From an uncultured Alistipes sp. (GTDB taxonomy: Bacteria; Bacteroidota; Bacteroidia; Bacteroidales; Rikenellaceae): DNA of 23,528 nucleotides. The translations under genes were made by a program, and so were the position numbers. This document shows positions 7,278-15,573 of the stretch, in pieces; positions within the stretch are counted from its first letter, which is position 1, and each line of letters begins with the position of its first letter. The stretch spans positions 1-23,528 of the forward strand of contig URBJ01000032.1 of assembly GCA_900546005.1 (NCBI GenBank), given 5' to 3'. The notes below the pieces were generated by a model. The model made no database searches. It saw nothing but the letters and a program-made list of their open reading frames with translations, and was not told the origin of the DNA.

Positions 7278-9533
7278 CTATTTAGATGGAATCAGAACGA
7301 ACTCTTTGCTTCCCGATCCTGTGTCGGGGATTTTTATGAAATTTCCTTCGCGGATGGCGTGTGTCACGGGAGCTCCGTTCTGTGTCAGTTCGTATCGTTT
7401 GATTTTGGCATCCAGCGGTAGATAGATGTCGGCCCGCGTATTGGCTGGGGTCGATGTGCGGAGTATGAACCGGTCGGGGGTGTTCTCGAACGAAACCTCG
7501 ACGTTACCGCGGATGGTCGGCATGATTAAGGATGCTTCGCGCAAGGATGCGGGTTGGGGCTTGATACGCATCTTGGTAAAACCCGCCTCGAGCGGTTCTA
7601 CGCCCATCAGTTTTCTCGGAATGATGTTTGCCGGGGCGGCTCCCCACGGATGGTTCCAGTCTTGATTGGGTTTGAATTTATTGTCCCATGCCTCCAGTGA
7701 GATGGTAGATCCTACTCGAATCATGTTGTACCAGCTGCGTTCTGTATCCGACGTCAGCAGTCCCAAGGCGTGGTCTGCGGCTTCGGCATCGTATAGGGCA
7801 TCCAACAGGAACTGGGCTCCATATACGCTACAAGCCATACCGCGTGAACGGATAAAGTCGACCACGGTTTCCTGCTCTTTCTCGGGAACCAGTCCGAAAA
7901 CGAGCGGATACATGTTGGCGTGCAGGGATTGGTGGTCGGTTCCTATGCCGTCGCAATAGGTTCCGGTTTTTTTGTTGAACAGCTCCTTGTTGAAGTTTTT
8001 GGCTAAAGCAGCAGCTTGAGCGGTATATGAAGCTGCATCCTCCGTCTCTCCAATTATACCGGCGATTTTTGCCATCAATGAAAGGGCGCGATAGTAATAG
8101 GCATTAACGGCAGTGTTGATGTCGGCCATGACATAGCCGTCACGCTCTCCTCCCGGCCAATCGACAAGATTTTGTACCGTGCCTCCATAGAAAAGATGCA
8201 CCGAGGCGAGAAACTCCGGAGTCTGTTTTTCTTTGGTGATTTTCAGAAAACCGTTCTCTTCGACCATCGAAGGAAGAGTCTTGTTTTTCAGTATCTCATA
8301 GTATTTGGACAGGGAGCGTTCGTCTTCGGTGTAGAGATAGTCTTGCCATGCGGAAACGACCGACTGCAGGATCCACTCAGTAGGCCATGTGGCGTGAGTC
8401 AGCATGTATTCATGGCTTTTTCGGGCAAGGGAAAACTCTCTGTCGGTGGCGTAGTGGGCCAATTGATTGATAATTACGTCGCCTTCATAGCCGATCCGTT
8501 CCCGATCGCCGTCGACGTAGAGGCCGGCAAACGAGGTGGCCTTGATCGAGTATTTACACAAGTTCCACACCTGTTGCAGGGTGGTATCGGAGCAGGTGAA
8601 GGTCGTGGCAAAGTCGTTGAACGGGTAGTGGACGGCCTGTCGGCTCACGCTGATCGCTCCCTTCTTGACGGTTTTCCCTTCGATTTCGCAGTAGCGGAAA
8701 GGGTACACCTCGCCGATGTAGTCCGGCATGAGCACCGCATATTGTCCGGTATTGCGCGTGTCGGCCGGAATTTTTATATAATAGGTGTGACGGCCGGGAA
8801 GCAAGGAGATCTTTTGGCTCAGAAACCGGCGCGATCCGCCGGGTGCCGGGTCGATCCGACCCTCTTTCAAACACTCGCCCAGACGTACTGTCAGGGTGTC
8901 TTCCTGCTCAGCAGAAACCGTAATGCGAAGTTGTCCGAAGGCAGCCAGCCCGAAATCTGCGAAAAGCAGATTCTCCGAAAGTATATTGCTGCTGACGGGT
9001 TGATTTTGGTCACTTTTTTCGGTAGGGTAGTAGGCGCATTGGTATTCCGAGAGGCTGTCGGCAGTTTTGAAGACCCGAATAGCTGACCATTCTTGAGGCT
9101 CATCGTTGTTCCACGTCATGACCCGCCAGTAATAGGGTGTCGCGGGTTTGAGCTCTTTACCACCGTACGGAACGGATGAGCTGTTGGCTCCACTCTGTTT
9201 GCCGCTGTCCCACATATCGGCAGAATCGGCCTCGAGAGCTTGGCGCGAGGTGGCCAATTGGATTCTCCATGCGGTTTGCATGACGTCGTTTCGCTGGTCG
9301 TTGACCTGCCATCCGAAACGAGGATGTGTGCTGGCGATCGCTGCGAATTGAGCCCTTTCTATCACTTTCCCCGGATAGTCTACGGAGAGTTGCGAAAGTG
9401 TTCCGTCGATCCACACGCGGTCGGTATGTTCGATCAGGTCGGTAGTCAGGCGGGTCGGCGCGCTGCCGTATATAGTATAGGTGTTGCAAAAAAACGCAAA
9501 ACAGGCTATGATGGGAATGAAGGATCTTCTCAT
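7278..9533 (-). CDS. exported GH78 alpha-L-rhamnosidase
   Basis: The start is placed at the ATG ending at 9533 (751 residues) because a clear signal peptide begins there (MRRSFIPIIACFAFFCN...YGSA); the frame stays open for 21 codons upstream. Domains: N-terminal fibronectin/Bac_rhamnosid-like region (YYWRVMTWNNDEPQEWS), a beta-sandwich with LLFADFGLAAFG, and an (alpha/alpha)6 catalytic domain. Its motif VDGDRERIGYEGD (340-352) supplies D341, E345 and D352, matching the GH78 D...RE-R-x-G-(W/Y)-x-GD signature. TISLEAWDNKFKPNQDWNH carries the second catalytic Glu region. It would act outside the inner membrane, releasing L-rhamnose for RhaT. It is the first gene of the minus-strand rhamnose block, downstream of a strong promoter match. 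Confidence 0.9.
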   Translation of the reverse strand: MRRSFIPIIACFAFFCNTYTIYGSAPTRLTTDLIEHTDRVWIDGTLSQLSVDYPGKVIERAQFAAIASTHPRFGWQVNDQRNDVMQTAWRIQLATSRQALEADSADMWDSGKQSGANSSSVPYGGKELKPATPYYWRVMTWNNDEPQEWSAIRVFKTADSLSEYQCAYYPTEKSDQNQPVSSNILSENLLFADFGLAAFGQLRITVSAEQEDTLTVRLGECLKEGRIDPAPGGSRRFLSQKISLLPGRHTYYIKIPADTRNTGQYAVLMPDYIGEVYPFRYCEIEGKTVKKGAISVSRQAVHYPFNDFATTFTCSDTTLQQVWNLCKYSIKATSFAGLYVDGDRERIGYEGDVIINQLAHYATDREFSLARKSHEYMLTHATWPTEWILQSVVSAWQDYLYTEDERSLSKYYEILKNKTLPSMVEENGFLKITKEKQTPEFLASVHLFYGGTVQNLVDWPGGERDGYVMADINTAVNAYYYRALSLMAKIAGIIGETEDAASYTAQAAALAKNFNKELFNKKTGTYCDGIGTDHQSLHANMYPLVFGLVPEKEQETVVDFIRSRGMACSVYGAQFLLDALYDAEAADHALGLLTSDTERSWYNMIRVGSTISLEAWDNKFKPNQDWNHPWGAAPANIIPRKLMGVEPLEAGFTKMRIKPQPASLREASLIMPTIRGNVEVSFENTPDRFILRTSTPANTRADIYLPLDAKIKRYELTQNGAPVTHAIREGNFIKIPDTGSGSKEFVLIPSK

Positions 9534-9538
9534 AGGTC

Positions 9539-9569
9539 CAAAAATAGGCAAAATTTCATATTTTACAAA
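9539..9569 (-). promoter_or_regulatory. promoter of the rhamnosidase operon
   Basis: Minus strand: TTTG (9569-9566), 19 bp, TATTTTTG (9546-9539), an excellent match to the Bacteroidota -33/-7 consensus TTTG-N19-TAnnTTTG. The last base of the -7 box is only 5 bp from the preferred start codon, implying a very short or absent 5' leader. Confidence 0.7.
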
Positions 9570-9625
9570 GTAAACAATCATTTGGCAATAATACAAATCG
9601 GACTCCCGAATCCGGAAATTTTTGC

Positions 9626-9633
9626 TACTTTTG
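9626..9633 (+). promoter_or_regulatory. candidate -7 box for the SDR-uxuA operon
   Basis: TACTTTTG fits TAnnTTTG and lies 63 bp before the SDR start. No good -33 TTTG is seen at 19-21 bp. A CGGA...TCCG inverted repeat (9599-9614) and ATTTG...CAAAT (9580-9598) lie between this box and the divergent rhamnosidase promoter, and could be shared operator sites. Confidence 0.45.
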
Positions 9634-9696
9634 AGAGATGGAAAAGAGAGGTTGTGAAATCTACGACATGAAAAATTAAATAAAAACGAAATCGGT

Positions 9697-10509
9697 ATGA
9701 AAAATCTTTTTTGTGTAAAGGACCGCGTTGTAGTGATTACCGGGGCGACCGGTGTATTGGGTCGTTCGATGGTGCTGCACTTTGCGGAAGAGGGGGCTCG
9801 TGTGGTGCTGATCGGTCGAAAGGAGGAGGTCGGACACGCGTTGGAACAGCAGGCGATCGAACAGGGTGGCGATGCGATGTTTCTCGCAGCCGATGTACTT
9901 GATCGGGAGCAGTTGGAACGGGCCTATGAAAAAATCATGGAACGATACGGCCGGATCGATGTGTTGATCAACGGAGCGGGCGGCAATATGGCCGGTGCAA
10001 CGATTGCACCCGACAAGACCATCTTCGACTTGAGTATGGAGGCGTTTCGCGGCGTGGTCGATCTGAACCTCTTCGGAACAGTTTTGCCTACGATGATCTT
10101 TGCTCGGGCGATGGTTGCTCAAGGCGGAGGTTCGATCATCAACATCGCTTCCGAATCGGCTTTGCGTCCTCTGACTCGTGTGGCCGGATACGGTACGGCA
10201 AAGGCTGCCGTGGTCAATTTCACGAAATATCTTTGTGGCGAGTTGGCTTCGAAGTACGGGGACGGCTTCCGGGTCAATGCCATTGCTCCGGGATTTTTCC
10301 TTACGGAACAGAACCGAACCTTGCTGACCAATCCCGATGGAAGCCTGACCCCACGGGCCGAAACGATTTTGGCGCATACTCCGTTCCATCGCTTCGGTCG
10401 TCCCGAAGAGTTGCTCGGTACGTTGCAGTGGTTGGCGAGCGATGCTTCGTGCTTTGTTTCGGGTACGGTCACGGTGATCGACGGAGGATTTGATGCTTTT
10501 TCTATATAG
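9697..10509 (+). CDS. SDR-family D-mannonate oxidoreductase (fructuronate reductase)
   Basis: A 270-residue short-chain dehydrogenase. Visible features: cofactor glycine motif TGATGVLG (15-22), NGAGG (92-96), catalytic S152, Y165 and K169 (YGTAK), and C-terminal GTVTVIDGGFDAFS. The opening MKNLFCVKDRVVVITG, the GGNMAGATI stretch and the position directly before uxuA match the SDR-type mannonate oxidoreductases (YjmF/UxuB-like). These interconvert D-fructuronate and D-mannonate with NAD(P)H. The enzyme is cytoplasmic, with uxuA starting 37 bp later. A different sugar-acid substrate remains possible, since SDR specificity cannot be read with certainty. Confidence 0.82.
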   Translation: MKNLFCVKDRVVVITGATGVLGRSMVLHFAEEGARVVLIGRKEEVGHALEQQAIEQGGDAMFLAADVLDREQLERAYEKIMERYGRIDVLINGAGGNMAGATIAPDKTIFDLSMEAFRGVVDLNLFGTVLPTMIFARAMVAQGGGSIINIASESALRPLTRVAGYGTAKAAVVNFTKYLCGELASKYGDGFRVNAIAPGFFLTEQNRTLLTNPDGSLTPRAETILAHTPFHRFGRPEELLGTLQWLASDASCFVSGTVTVIDGGFDAFSI

Positions 10510-10546
10510 TTGTCATTCAGATTAGTAAATCAAAATCAGTAAATAT

Positions 10547-11725
10547 ATGGTTTATCTTTGTAAACAGTCGTGGCGGTGGTATGGGCCGAACGATCCGGTG
10601 AGTTTGTGGGACATCCGGCAGGCAGGAGCCACGGATGTGGTGACGGCGTTGCACCATATTCCCAACGGAGAGGTGTGGACGGTCGACGAGATACGGAAAC
10701 GGCAACAGGAGGTTGCTGCGGCCGGTTTGGTGTGGAGCGTCGTGGAGAGCGTACCGGTACACGAACATATAAAGACCCGGACGGGTGATTTTGTCCGATA
10801 CATCGAGAATTATAAACAGAGCATCCGCAATCTGGCGGAGTGCGGAATCCGTATCGTTACCTATAACTTTATGCCGGTGCTGGATTGGACCCGAACCGAT
10901 CTGGCCTACACGATGCCCGACGGATCGAAGGCGTTGCGGTTTGAGCAGGAGGCCTTTGCGGCGTTCGATCTGTTTATCTTGAAACGGGAGGGAGCGTCCG
11001 ATGAATACACGCCCCAGCAGCGCGAAAAGGCTGCCGCACGTTATGCGCAGATGGATGCGGAGGAGCGGGAACGCTTGACCCGCAATATGATTGCCGGGCT
11101 CCCCGGTGCGGAGGAGAGTTTTACGTTGGACCAGTTCCGTGAGGCATTGGCCCGCTATCGTGACATCGATGCAGAACAGTTGCGTCGGAACCTGATCGCT
11201 TTTTTGCAGGAGGTAGCTCCGGTGGCCGATCAGGTGGGTGTTTCGTTGGTGATCCATCCCGATGATCCGCCCCGGTCGATATTGGGACTTCCGAGGATTA
11301 TGAGTACGGCGGAGGATTTCCGGAAATTGATAGCGGCTGTTCCCAATCCTTCGAACGGGTTGTGTCTCTGTACGGGGTCATTCGGTGTGAGAAGCGACAA
11401 CGAACTGGCAGCCATGATGGAGGAGTTCGGCGATCGGGTTGGCTTTGTTCATCTGCGCAGTACGCAACGCGATGCGGAGGGGAATTTTGTAGAAGCGAAT
11501 CATCTGGAAGGTGACGTCGACATGTACGGCGTAATGAAGGCGCTGTTGGAGCTTCAGCAGAGACGGAAGGTGTCGATCCCGGTGCGTCCCGACCACGGGC
11601 ATCAGATGTGCGACGACCTGCACAAAAAGACCAATCCGGGTTATTCGTGTATCGGACGTCTGCGCGGATTGGCCGAGCTGCGTGGATTGGAGATGGGTAT
11701 TGCCCGAAGCCTCTACGGCAAGTGA
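10547..11725 (+). CDS. uxuA: mannonate dehydratase
   Basis: A 392-residue TIM-barrel enzyme dehydrating D-mannonate to 2-keto-3-deoxy-D-gluconate in the hexuronate pathway. It has the UxuA opening [21 protein letters not shown], then [11 protein letters not shown] and [15 protein letters not shown], the metal-binding [19 protein letters not shown] and VHLRST, and the C-terminal RPDHGHQM. Length is typical. The short N-terminal MVYLCKQ before SWRW may be slightly extended, but no better start is near. It is followed within 32 bp by a secreted deacetylase. The glucuronate isomerase and KDG kinase/aldolase needed to complete the pathway are not in the window. Confidence 0.95.
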   Translation: MVYLCKQSWRWYGPNDPVSLWDIRQAGATDVVTALHHIPNGEVWTVDEIRKRQQEVAAAGLVWSVVESVPVHEHIKTRTGDFVRYIENYKQSIRNLAECGIRIVTYNFMPVLDWTRTDLAYTMPDGSKALRFEQEAFAAFDLFILKREGASDEYTPQQREKAAARYAQMDAEERERLTRNMIAGLPGAEESFTLDQFREALARYRDIDAEQLRRNLIAFLQEVAPVADQVGVSLVIHPDDPPRSILGLPRIMSTAEDFRKLIAAVPNPSNGLCLCTGSFGVRSDNELAAMMEEFGDRVGFVHLRSTQRDAEGNFVEANHLEGDVDMYGVMKALLELQQRRKVSIPVRPDHGHQMCDDLHKKTNPGYSCIGRLRGLAELRGLEMGIARSLYGK

Positions 11726-11757
11726 CGCGAATGTTTAATTGCAAAATACCAGAAGAG

Positions 11758-12507
11758 ATGAGACGATTGCTGATGTGTGCGTTGACGCTTGTTCTTGCGG
11801 CTGGCGTATCGACGCTTCAGGCCGGGAAACGGCTGAAACGGGTCAAAGGACCGATTGTCGTGTTGACCTTCGACGATGCGACCGAGAGCCAGCGTTCGGT
11901 GGTCGGACCGCTGTTGAAAAAGTACGGGTTCGGTGCGACATTCTACGTTTGTGAATTTCCGGGCTTTGAGGATAAGACGAAATACATGACGTGGGAGCAG
12001 ATCCGCGAGTTGAGCGATATGGGTTTCGAGATCGGGAACCACAGCCGCAGCCACGGTCAGATGAGCCGAATGAGTGCCGAAGAGATCGAGGCCGAGACGG
12101 CATACATCGAGGAGAAGTGTGCCGAATATGGAATACCCCATCCGGTGACCTATGCCTATCCGGGATACGACAACAGTCCGGAGGGAATCGCTGTGTTGCA
12201 GCGTATGGGTTACACGTTGGCCCGTCACGGAGGGGATAAACCCTACGTGGTAGGAAGTTCCGACAAGATGCTGATGCCGAGTTATGGAGTGGTCGATGCC
12301 CGATTCGAAACGCCCGATTTTATTCGGCAGGCACTCGATGAGGCCCGTGACGGGCAGATCGTGATCTTTTGTTTGCATGGGGTGCCCGATTTGGCGCACG
12401 ATTTTGTCAGCACCTCTCCCGAAAATTTCGAGACATTGCTCAAAGAGTTGAAAGCGCGTCGTTGTAAAGTGATTGCGATGCGCGATCTGTTGAAGTACGA
12501 TTTGTAG
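11758..12507 (+). CDS. secreted polysaccharide deacetylase (NodB/CE4 family)
   Basis: The start at 11758 (249 residues) is chosen because a signal peptide begins there (MRRLLMCALTLVLAAGVSTLQA); an in-frame ATG at 11731 is possible. NodB motifs: TFDDA (37-41; D39 as base, D40 as metal ligand), NHSRSH (94-99; metal ligands H95 and H99), YAYPGYDN in place of the RxPY motif, and FCLHGVPD late in the protein (Leu-His motif). This predicts a metal-dependent hydrolase removing N- or O-acetyl groups from a glycan in the periplasm. It follows uxuA by 32 bp and may be co-transcribed. The actual substrate (dietary glycan, peptidoglycan or other) cannot be told. Confidence 0.88.
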   Translation: MRRLLMCALTLVLAAGVSTLQAGKRLKRVKGPIVVLTFDDATESQRSVVGPLLKKYGFGATFYVCEFPGFEDKTKYMTWEQIRELSDMGFEIGNHSRSHGQMSRMSAEEIEAETAYIEEKCAEYGIPHPVTYAYPGYDNSPEGIAVLQRMGYTLARHGGDKPYVVGSSDKMLMPSYGVVDARFETPDFIRQALDEARDGQIVIFCLHGVPDLAHDFVSTSPENFETLLKELKARRCKVIAMRDLLKYDL

Positions 12508-12526
12508 TTGAACGACGCGGCAGATT

Positions 12527-13852
12527 TTAGATGCTTTTTTGTCGCCAGTTTGCCTTCTTCAGGTAGATCGTAACCAAGATCAGCAAAACGAGTGCATAAA
12601 TGTGTTCGGTGGTCCAGCATACGGCAACGTCGGCCTTGAAGCGGAAAACGACGATGAAGGTGTAGACGACATAGAGGGCCAGCGTGAGCATTTCCAGCAA
12701 CAGGGCATGTTTCGTGTTGCCGGTTCCGGAGACCGTGTTGAAAAGAATAACGGCCGGTACGGTCAGCAGGTAGGATGAGAGCATGACCCACAACGAGGGA
12801 ATGGAGCTCTCGACCAACGACACGTTATCCGTATAGATGCGTAGCAGAATATGGGGTGCGGCGGCGAATAGCAGGGCGGCGGGAATGATGATCGCGTAGC
12901 AGAGCTTTATGGTTTTGATTGAGGTCGGGATGACCAGATTCGACTTTCCGGCACCCATCTGATTGCTGACCAACGCATTGGTTGTGGAGGCAAAGGCGCT
13001 GACGATCATGAAGATGAAACCGGATGTGTTGCGGATGATGTTCGATATGGCGAGCTCGCGCTCTCCGAGGTGTTCGATTGCGGCGAAGAAGAGAAACCAG
13101 ACCGACACCGAGATGAAAGCTTGGAACATGGTCCAGATCGAAACATCGAGTATCTGTTTCAGAACTCCCGGACGAAGGCGGGGAAACCGGAAAAGCGCAT
13201 ATTTCCGGTGGTCGATTTTGGTTCGGGTGTAGATCAGAAAGAACAGGGCGGAGGCGAGCTCCGAGACCGTAGATGCGATGGCGGCACCGGCAATGCCGAG
13301 AGCGGGAAATCCCCACTTGCCGAAGATCAGTGCGTAGTTCAGTACGATGTTGACCGAAAGCATGACGAGCGAGTTTGCCGTGAGGATCTTCGTATGGGTG
13401 ATGCCCACGTAGAAAGCGCGGAACATGATGGCGATGAACGAAAAGAAGAAGCCATAGACCCGCCAGTTCGTGTAGTCGACAGCTGCTTCATACACCGGAG
13501 TTGAGGAGATCATTTTCCGTAGAATGGTCGGTGTGAAGGCGTGGGAGGCGATGCACATGACGGTGGCCAGCAGAATCAGAAAGAGGACCCCTTGCTGCAA
13601 GATGGGGCCGATCTCAAGGTAGTTTTGCTCACCGTTTCTGCGTCCGATCAGAATCTGGGTCCCGATGCTGAATCCGAATCCGATCATAAAGATCGCCATG
13701 TAGTAGACACCGGCGATGGCCGATGCCCCCAATTCGACCTCTCCGACCCGTCCCAAAAAGGCCGTATCGGTCAGCCCGATCATGTTTTCCATCATCAGAC
13801 TGATCAGGATCGGGTAGGTCATACTCCATATTTGTCGGCGTGTCGGCGGCAT
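12527..13852 (-). CDS. MATE-family efflux transporter
   Basis: The start at 13852 (441 residues) is preferred over the upstream in-frame ATG at 14008, because the family begins at MPPTRRQIWSMTYPILISLMMENMIGLTDTAFLG. The upstream part would also overlap the divergent glycosylase gene. It has about twelve hydrophobic segments, with the MATE signature around DTAFLGRVGEVELGA and the repeat-half equivalents SNQMGAGK and TVSGTGNTKHALLLEM. It probably exports drugs or organic cations using Na+ or H+; the substrate is unknown. It is convergent with the deacetylase, with only 19 bp between stops and no terminator seen. Confidence 0.9.
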   Translation of the reverse strand: MPPTRRQIWSMTYPILISLMMENMIGLTDTAFLGRVGEVELGASAIAGVYYMAIFMIGFGFSIGTQILIGRRNGEQNYLEIGPILQQGVLFLILLATVMCIASHAFTPTILRKMISSTPVYEAAVDYTNWRVYGFFFSFIAIMFRAFYVGITHTKILTANSLVMLSVNIVLNYALIFGKWGFPALGIAGAAIASTVSELASALFFLIYTRTKIDHRKYALFRFPRLRPGVLKQILDVSIWTMFQAFISVSVWFLFFAAIEHLGERELAISNIIRNTSGFIFMIVSAFASTTNALVSNQMGAGKSNLVIPTSIKTIKLCYAIIIPAALLFAAAPHILLRIYTDNVSLVESSIPSLWVMLSSYLLTVPAVILFNTVSGTGNTKHALLLEMLTLALYVVYTFIVVFRFKADVAVCWTTEHIYALVLLILVTIYLKKANWRQKSI

Positions 13853-13873
13853 GGCGATTTTCGAATGAACGTA

Positions 13874-13881
13874 CAAAAATA
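13874..13881 (-). promoter_or_regulatory. candidate -7 box for the MATE gene
   Basis: Minus-strand TATTTTTG fits TAnnTTTG and lies 21 bp before the chosen MATE start, which supports that start over the longer reading frame. No clear -33 element. Confidence 0.45.
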
Positions 13882-13963
13882 CGTTGTTTTTCCCGATGTC
13901 GTTCGATTTTGTTCTGCCGGACGGTATCTGAAGGGGAGGTTCGGCCGTTTGGAGGAAAAAAAG

Positions 13964-13971
13964 TAACTTTG
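13964..13971 (+). promoter_or_regulatory. candidate -7 box for the alkA-ada pair
   Basis: TAACTTTG fits TAnnTTTG and lies 41 bp before the ATG at 14013. It overlaps the GTG that would open a longer glycosylase reading frame, so that GTG is unlikely to be the start. No convincing -33 element. Confidence 0.45.
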
Positions 13972-14012
13972 TGACAGATGTTTTGAAACGAAGGGGCATA
14001 TCAAGCAAGCTT

Positions 14013-14621
14013 ATGGAGATATTTGAATATGGAGAACGGGAGATCGACTATTTGAGTCGATGTGACGAAGCGTTGGGGAGTGTAATCAGGCGGATCGGAC
14101 GGATTGAACGAAGGGTGACCCCCGATCTATTTGTTGCGTTGACGGAGTCGATCATCGGGCAACAGATCTCCAATCGGGCGATGGAGCGGGTCGTCGGGCG
14201 TTTCCGTGCACTGCTCGGAACGATAACCCCAGAGCGGGTATTGCAGACAGACCGTTCGGCGATCAAGGAGTGCGGCATGTCGTTCCGTAAGGCGGACTAT
14301 ATCTTGGCGGCGGCGCAGGCATTCTTTGAGGGGAGAATCAGTGAGTCGGATTTGGTCGGTTTGTCGGATCGGGAGGTAGTTGCCCGGTTGACGCAGCTTC
14401 CCGGAGTCGGCGTGTGGACGGCCGAGATGTTGTTGCTTTTTTCGATGCGGCGTCCCGATGTGTTGAGCTACAACGATCTGATTATACGCCGCAGTCTGAT
14501 GAAATTGCACGGTTTGACCGAGATGACGCGGGCCGATTTCGAACGTTATCGTAAGCTCTATTCGCCTTATGGTTCGGTTGCCTCGATCTATCTGTGGGCT
14601 GCCGACAAGTTGCCTATGTAG
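14013..14621 (+). CDS. DNA-3-methyladenine glycosylase II (AlkA/HhH-GPD type)
   Basis: A 202-residue DNA base-excision glycosylase. The start at ATG 14013 gives MEIFEYGEREIDYL, the usual opening of this family in Bacteroidota. The HhH-GPD signature runs LPGVGVWTAEMLLLFSMRRPDVLSYND: hairpin 129-133, catalytic Asp at D155 in SYNDLIIRR. ESIIGQQISNRAMERV (about 45-60) is the DNA-contacting helix region. It would remove alkylated purines such as 3-methyladenine. An Ada-like methyltransferase gene starts 14 bp downstream, making an alkylation-repair operon. It lacks the N-terminal TBP-like domain of E. coli AlkA, as do many short AlkA proteins. Confidence 0.9.
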   Translation: MEIFEYGEREIDYLSRCDEALGSVIRRIGRIERRVTPDLFVALTESIIGQQISNRAMERVVGRFRALLGTITPERVLQTDRSAIKECGMSFRKADYILAAAQAFFEGRISESDLVGLSDREVVARLTQLPGVGVWTAEMLLLFSMRRPDVLSYNDLIIRRSLMKLHGLTEMTRADFERYRKLYSPYGSVASIYLWAADKLPM

Positions 14622-14635
14622 GAAGTCGTGGAGAC

Positions 14636-15511
14636 ATGAGCGTACAGAAACAAGTGGAACGAGTGGGTATGAATAAGGAAAAAATCGAAATAACGTCCGA
14701 CGGGAAGAGGTCCGTTTTCCCGATGCTGGAGTCTGTCCTTGAGAAGTGTCGGGATGGGCGGGTGTCGTGGATCGATGCGGCGAAAAGCTGCGGGATCGAT
14801 CCGGTCTGTTTCAGATCGCTTTTCAACACGTGGGCCGGAGTAGATCCCGAGCGTTTGATTGATGTTTTGACTCCGGGAAATCTTCGGAAACGGTTGGACA
14901 GCGGCAGCATGGATCCCGATCTGTTTTCACCGTCGCTTGGAGGAATACAGGATTCGAAAATCGAGATTGTGCCGATTTCACCGGAAACGGTCGCGAATGC
15001 AACGTTTGAGGTGCGGTATGCCGGTTATCGGACGCCGTTCGGTAAGGTCGTACTTGCTTCGACCTCTGTCGGCATCTGTTTCGCAGGTTTTGTTGATACG
15101 GATGAAATCTCCCTTCCGGTCGAACTGTTGCATTTGTTTCCCCGAGCGACTTTTTTGTCCGAGTCCGATGAAATGCACCGCCGGGCATTGGCTTATTTCA
15201 ACGATGGATCACGACTTTCAGATCCGATTTGTTTGCATCTGAAAGGGACGCCGTTTCAACTCGATGTGTGGAGACACCTGCTCCGGATTCCACGAGGAGG
15301 TCTGACGACTTACGGTGCATTGGCCCGGCAAATCGGAAATCCCTCTGCCTCCCGGGCCGTTGGCAGCGCTGTCGGGAGCAATCCGGTCGCCTGCCTGATC
15401 CCGTGTCATCGGGTAATCCGCTCGTCCGGAGCACTTGGCGGATACCGTTGGGGACTTGCCCGAAAGCTTTTGATGCTCGGCAGGGAGCTGACCGGTCCTC
15501 CGGTGCGGTAA
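14636..15511 (+). CDS. Ada-like AraC-HTH/methylated-DNA-protein-cysteine methyltransferase
   Basis: A 291-residue protein with two parts. Residues about 28-80 resemble one AraC-type helix-turn-helix (VSWIDAAKSCGIDPVCFRS, LFNTWAGVDPERLIDVL). The C-terminal half is an O6-alkylguanine-DNA alkyltransferase: FQLDVWRHLLRIPRGGLTTYGALA, then PCHRVI with acceptor C257. The N-terminal Cys4 Ada domain that senses methyl phosphotriesters in E. coli Ada is absent. It therefore repairs O6-methylguanine and may regulate alkylation genes, but by a different trigger. It starts 14 bp after the alkA-like gene; ATG 14669 is an alternative start. Confidence 0.88.
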   Translation: MSVQKQVERVGMNKEKIEITSDGKRSVFPMLESVLEKCRDGRVSWIDAAKSCGIDPVCFRSLFNTWAGVDPERLIDVLTPGNLRKRLDSGSMDPDLFSPSLGGIQDSKIEIVPISPETVANATFEVRYAGYRTPFGKVVLASTSVGICFAGFVDTDEISLPVELLHLFPRATFLSESDEMHRRALAYFNDGSRLSDPICLHLKGTPFQLDVWRHLLRIPRGGLTTYGALARQIGNPSASRAVGSAVGSNPVACLIPCHRVIRSSGALGGYRWGLARKLLMLGRELTGPPVR

Positions 15512-15573
15512 ATAGTTCATACGGACGAATCCGAATCTGAGAAGTTGTCCCTGACGCGTTTGATCCGTGGAGG

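Noticed and set aside
13853..14008. N-terminal extension of the MATE protein
   Set aside because: The extension is not membrane-like, overlaps the divergent glycosylase promoter, and the family-type start plus a -7 box lie downstream.
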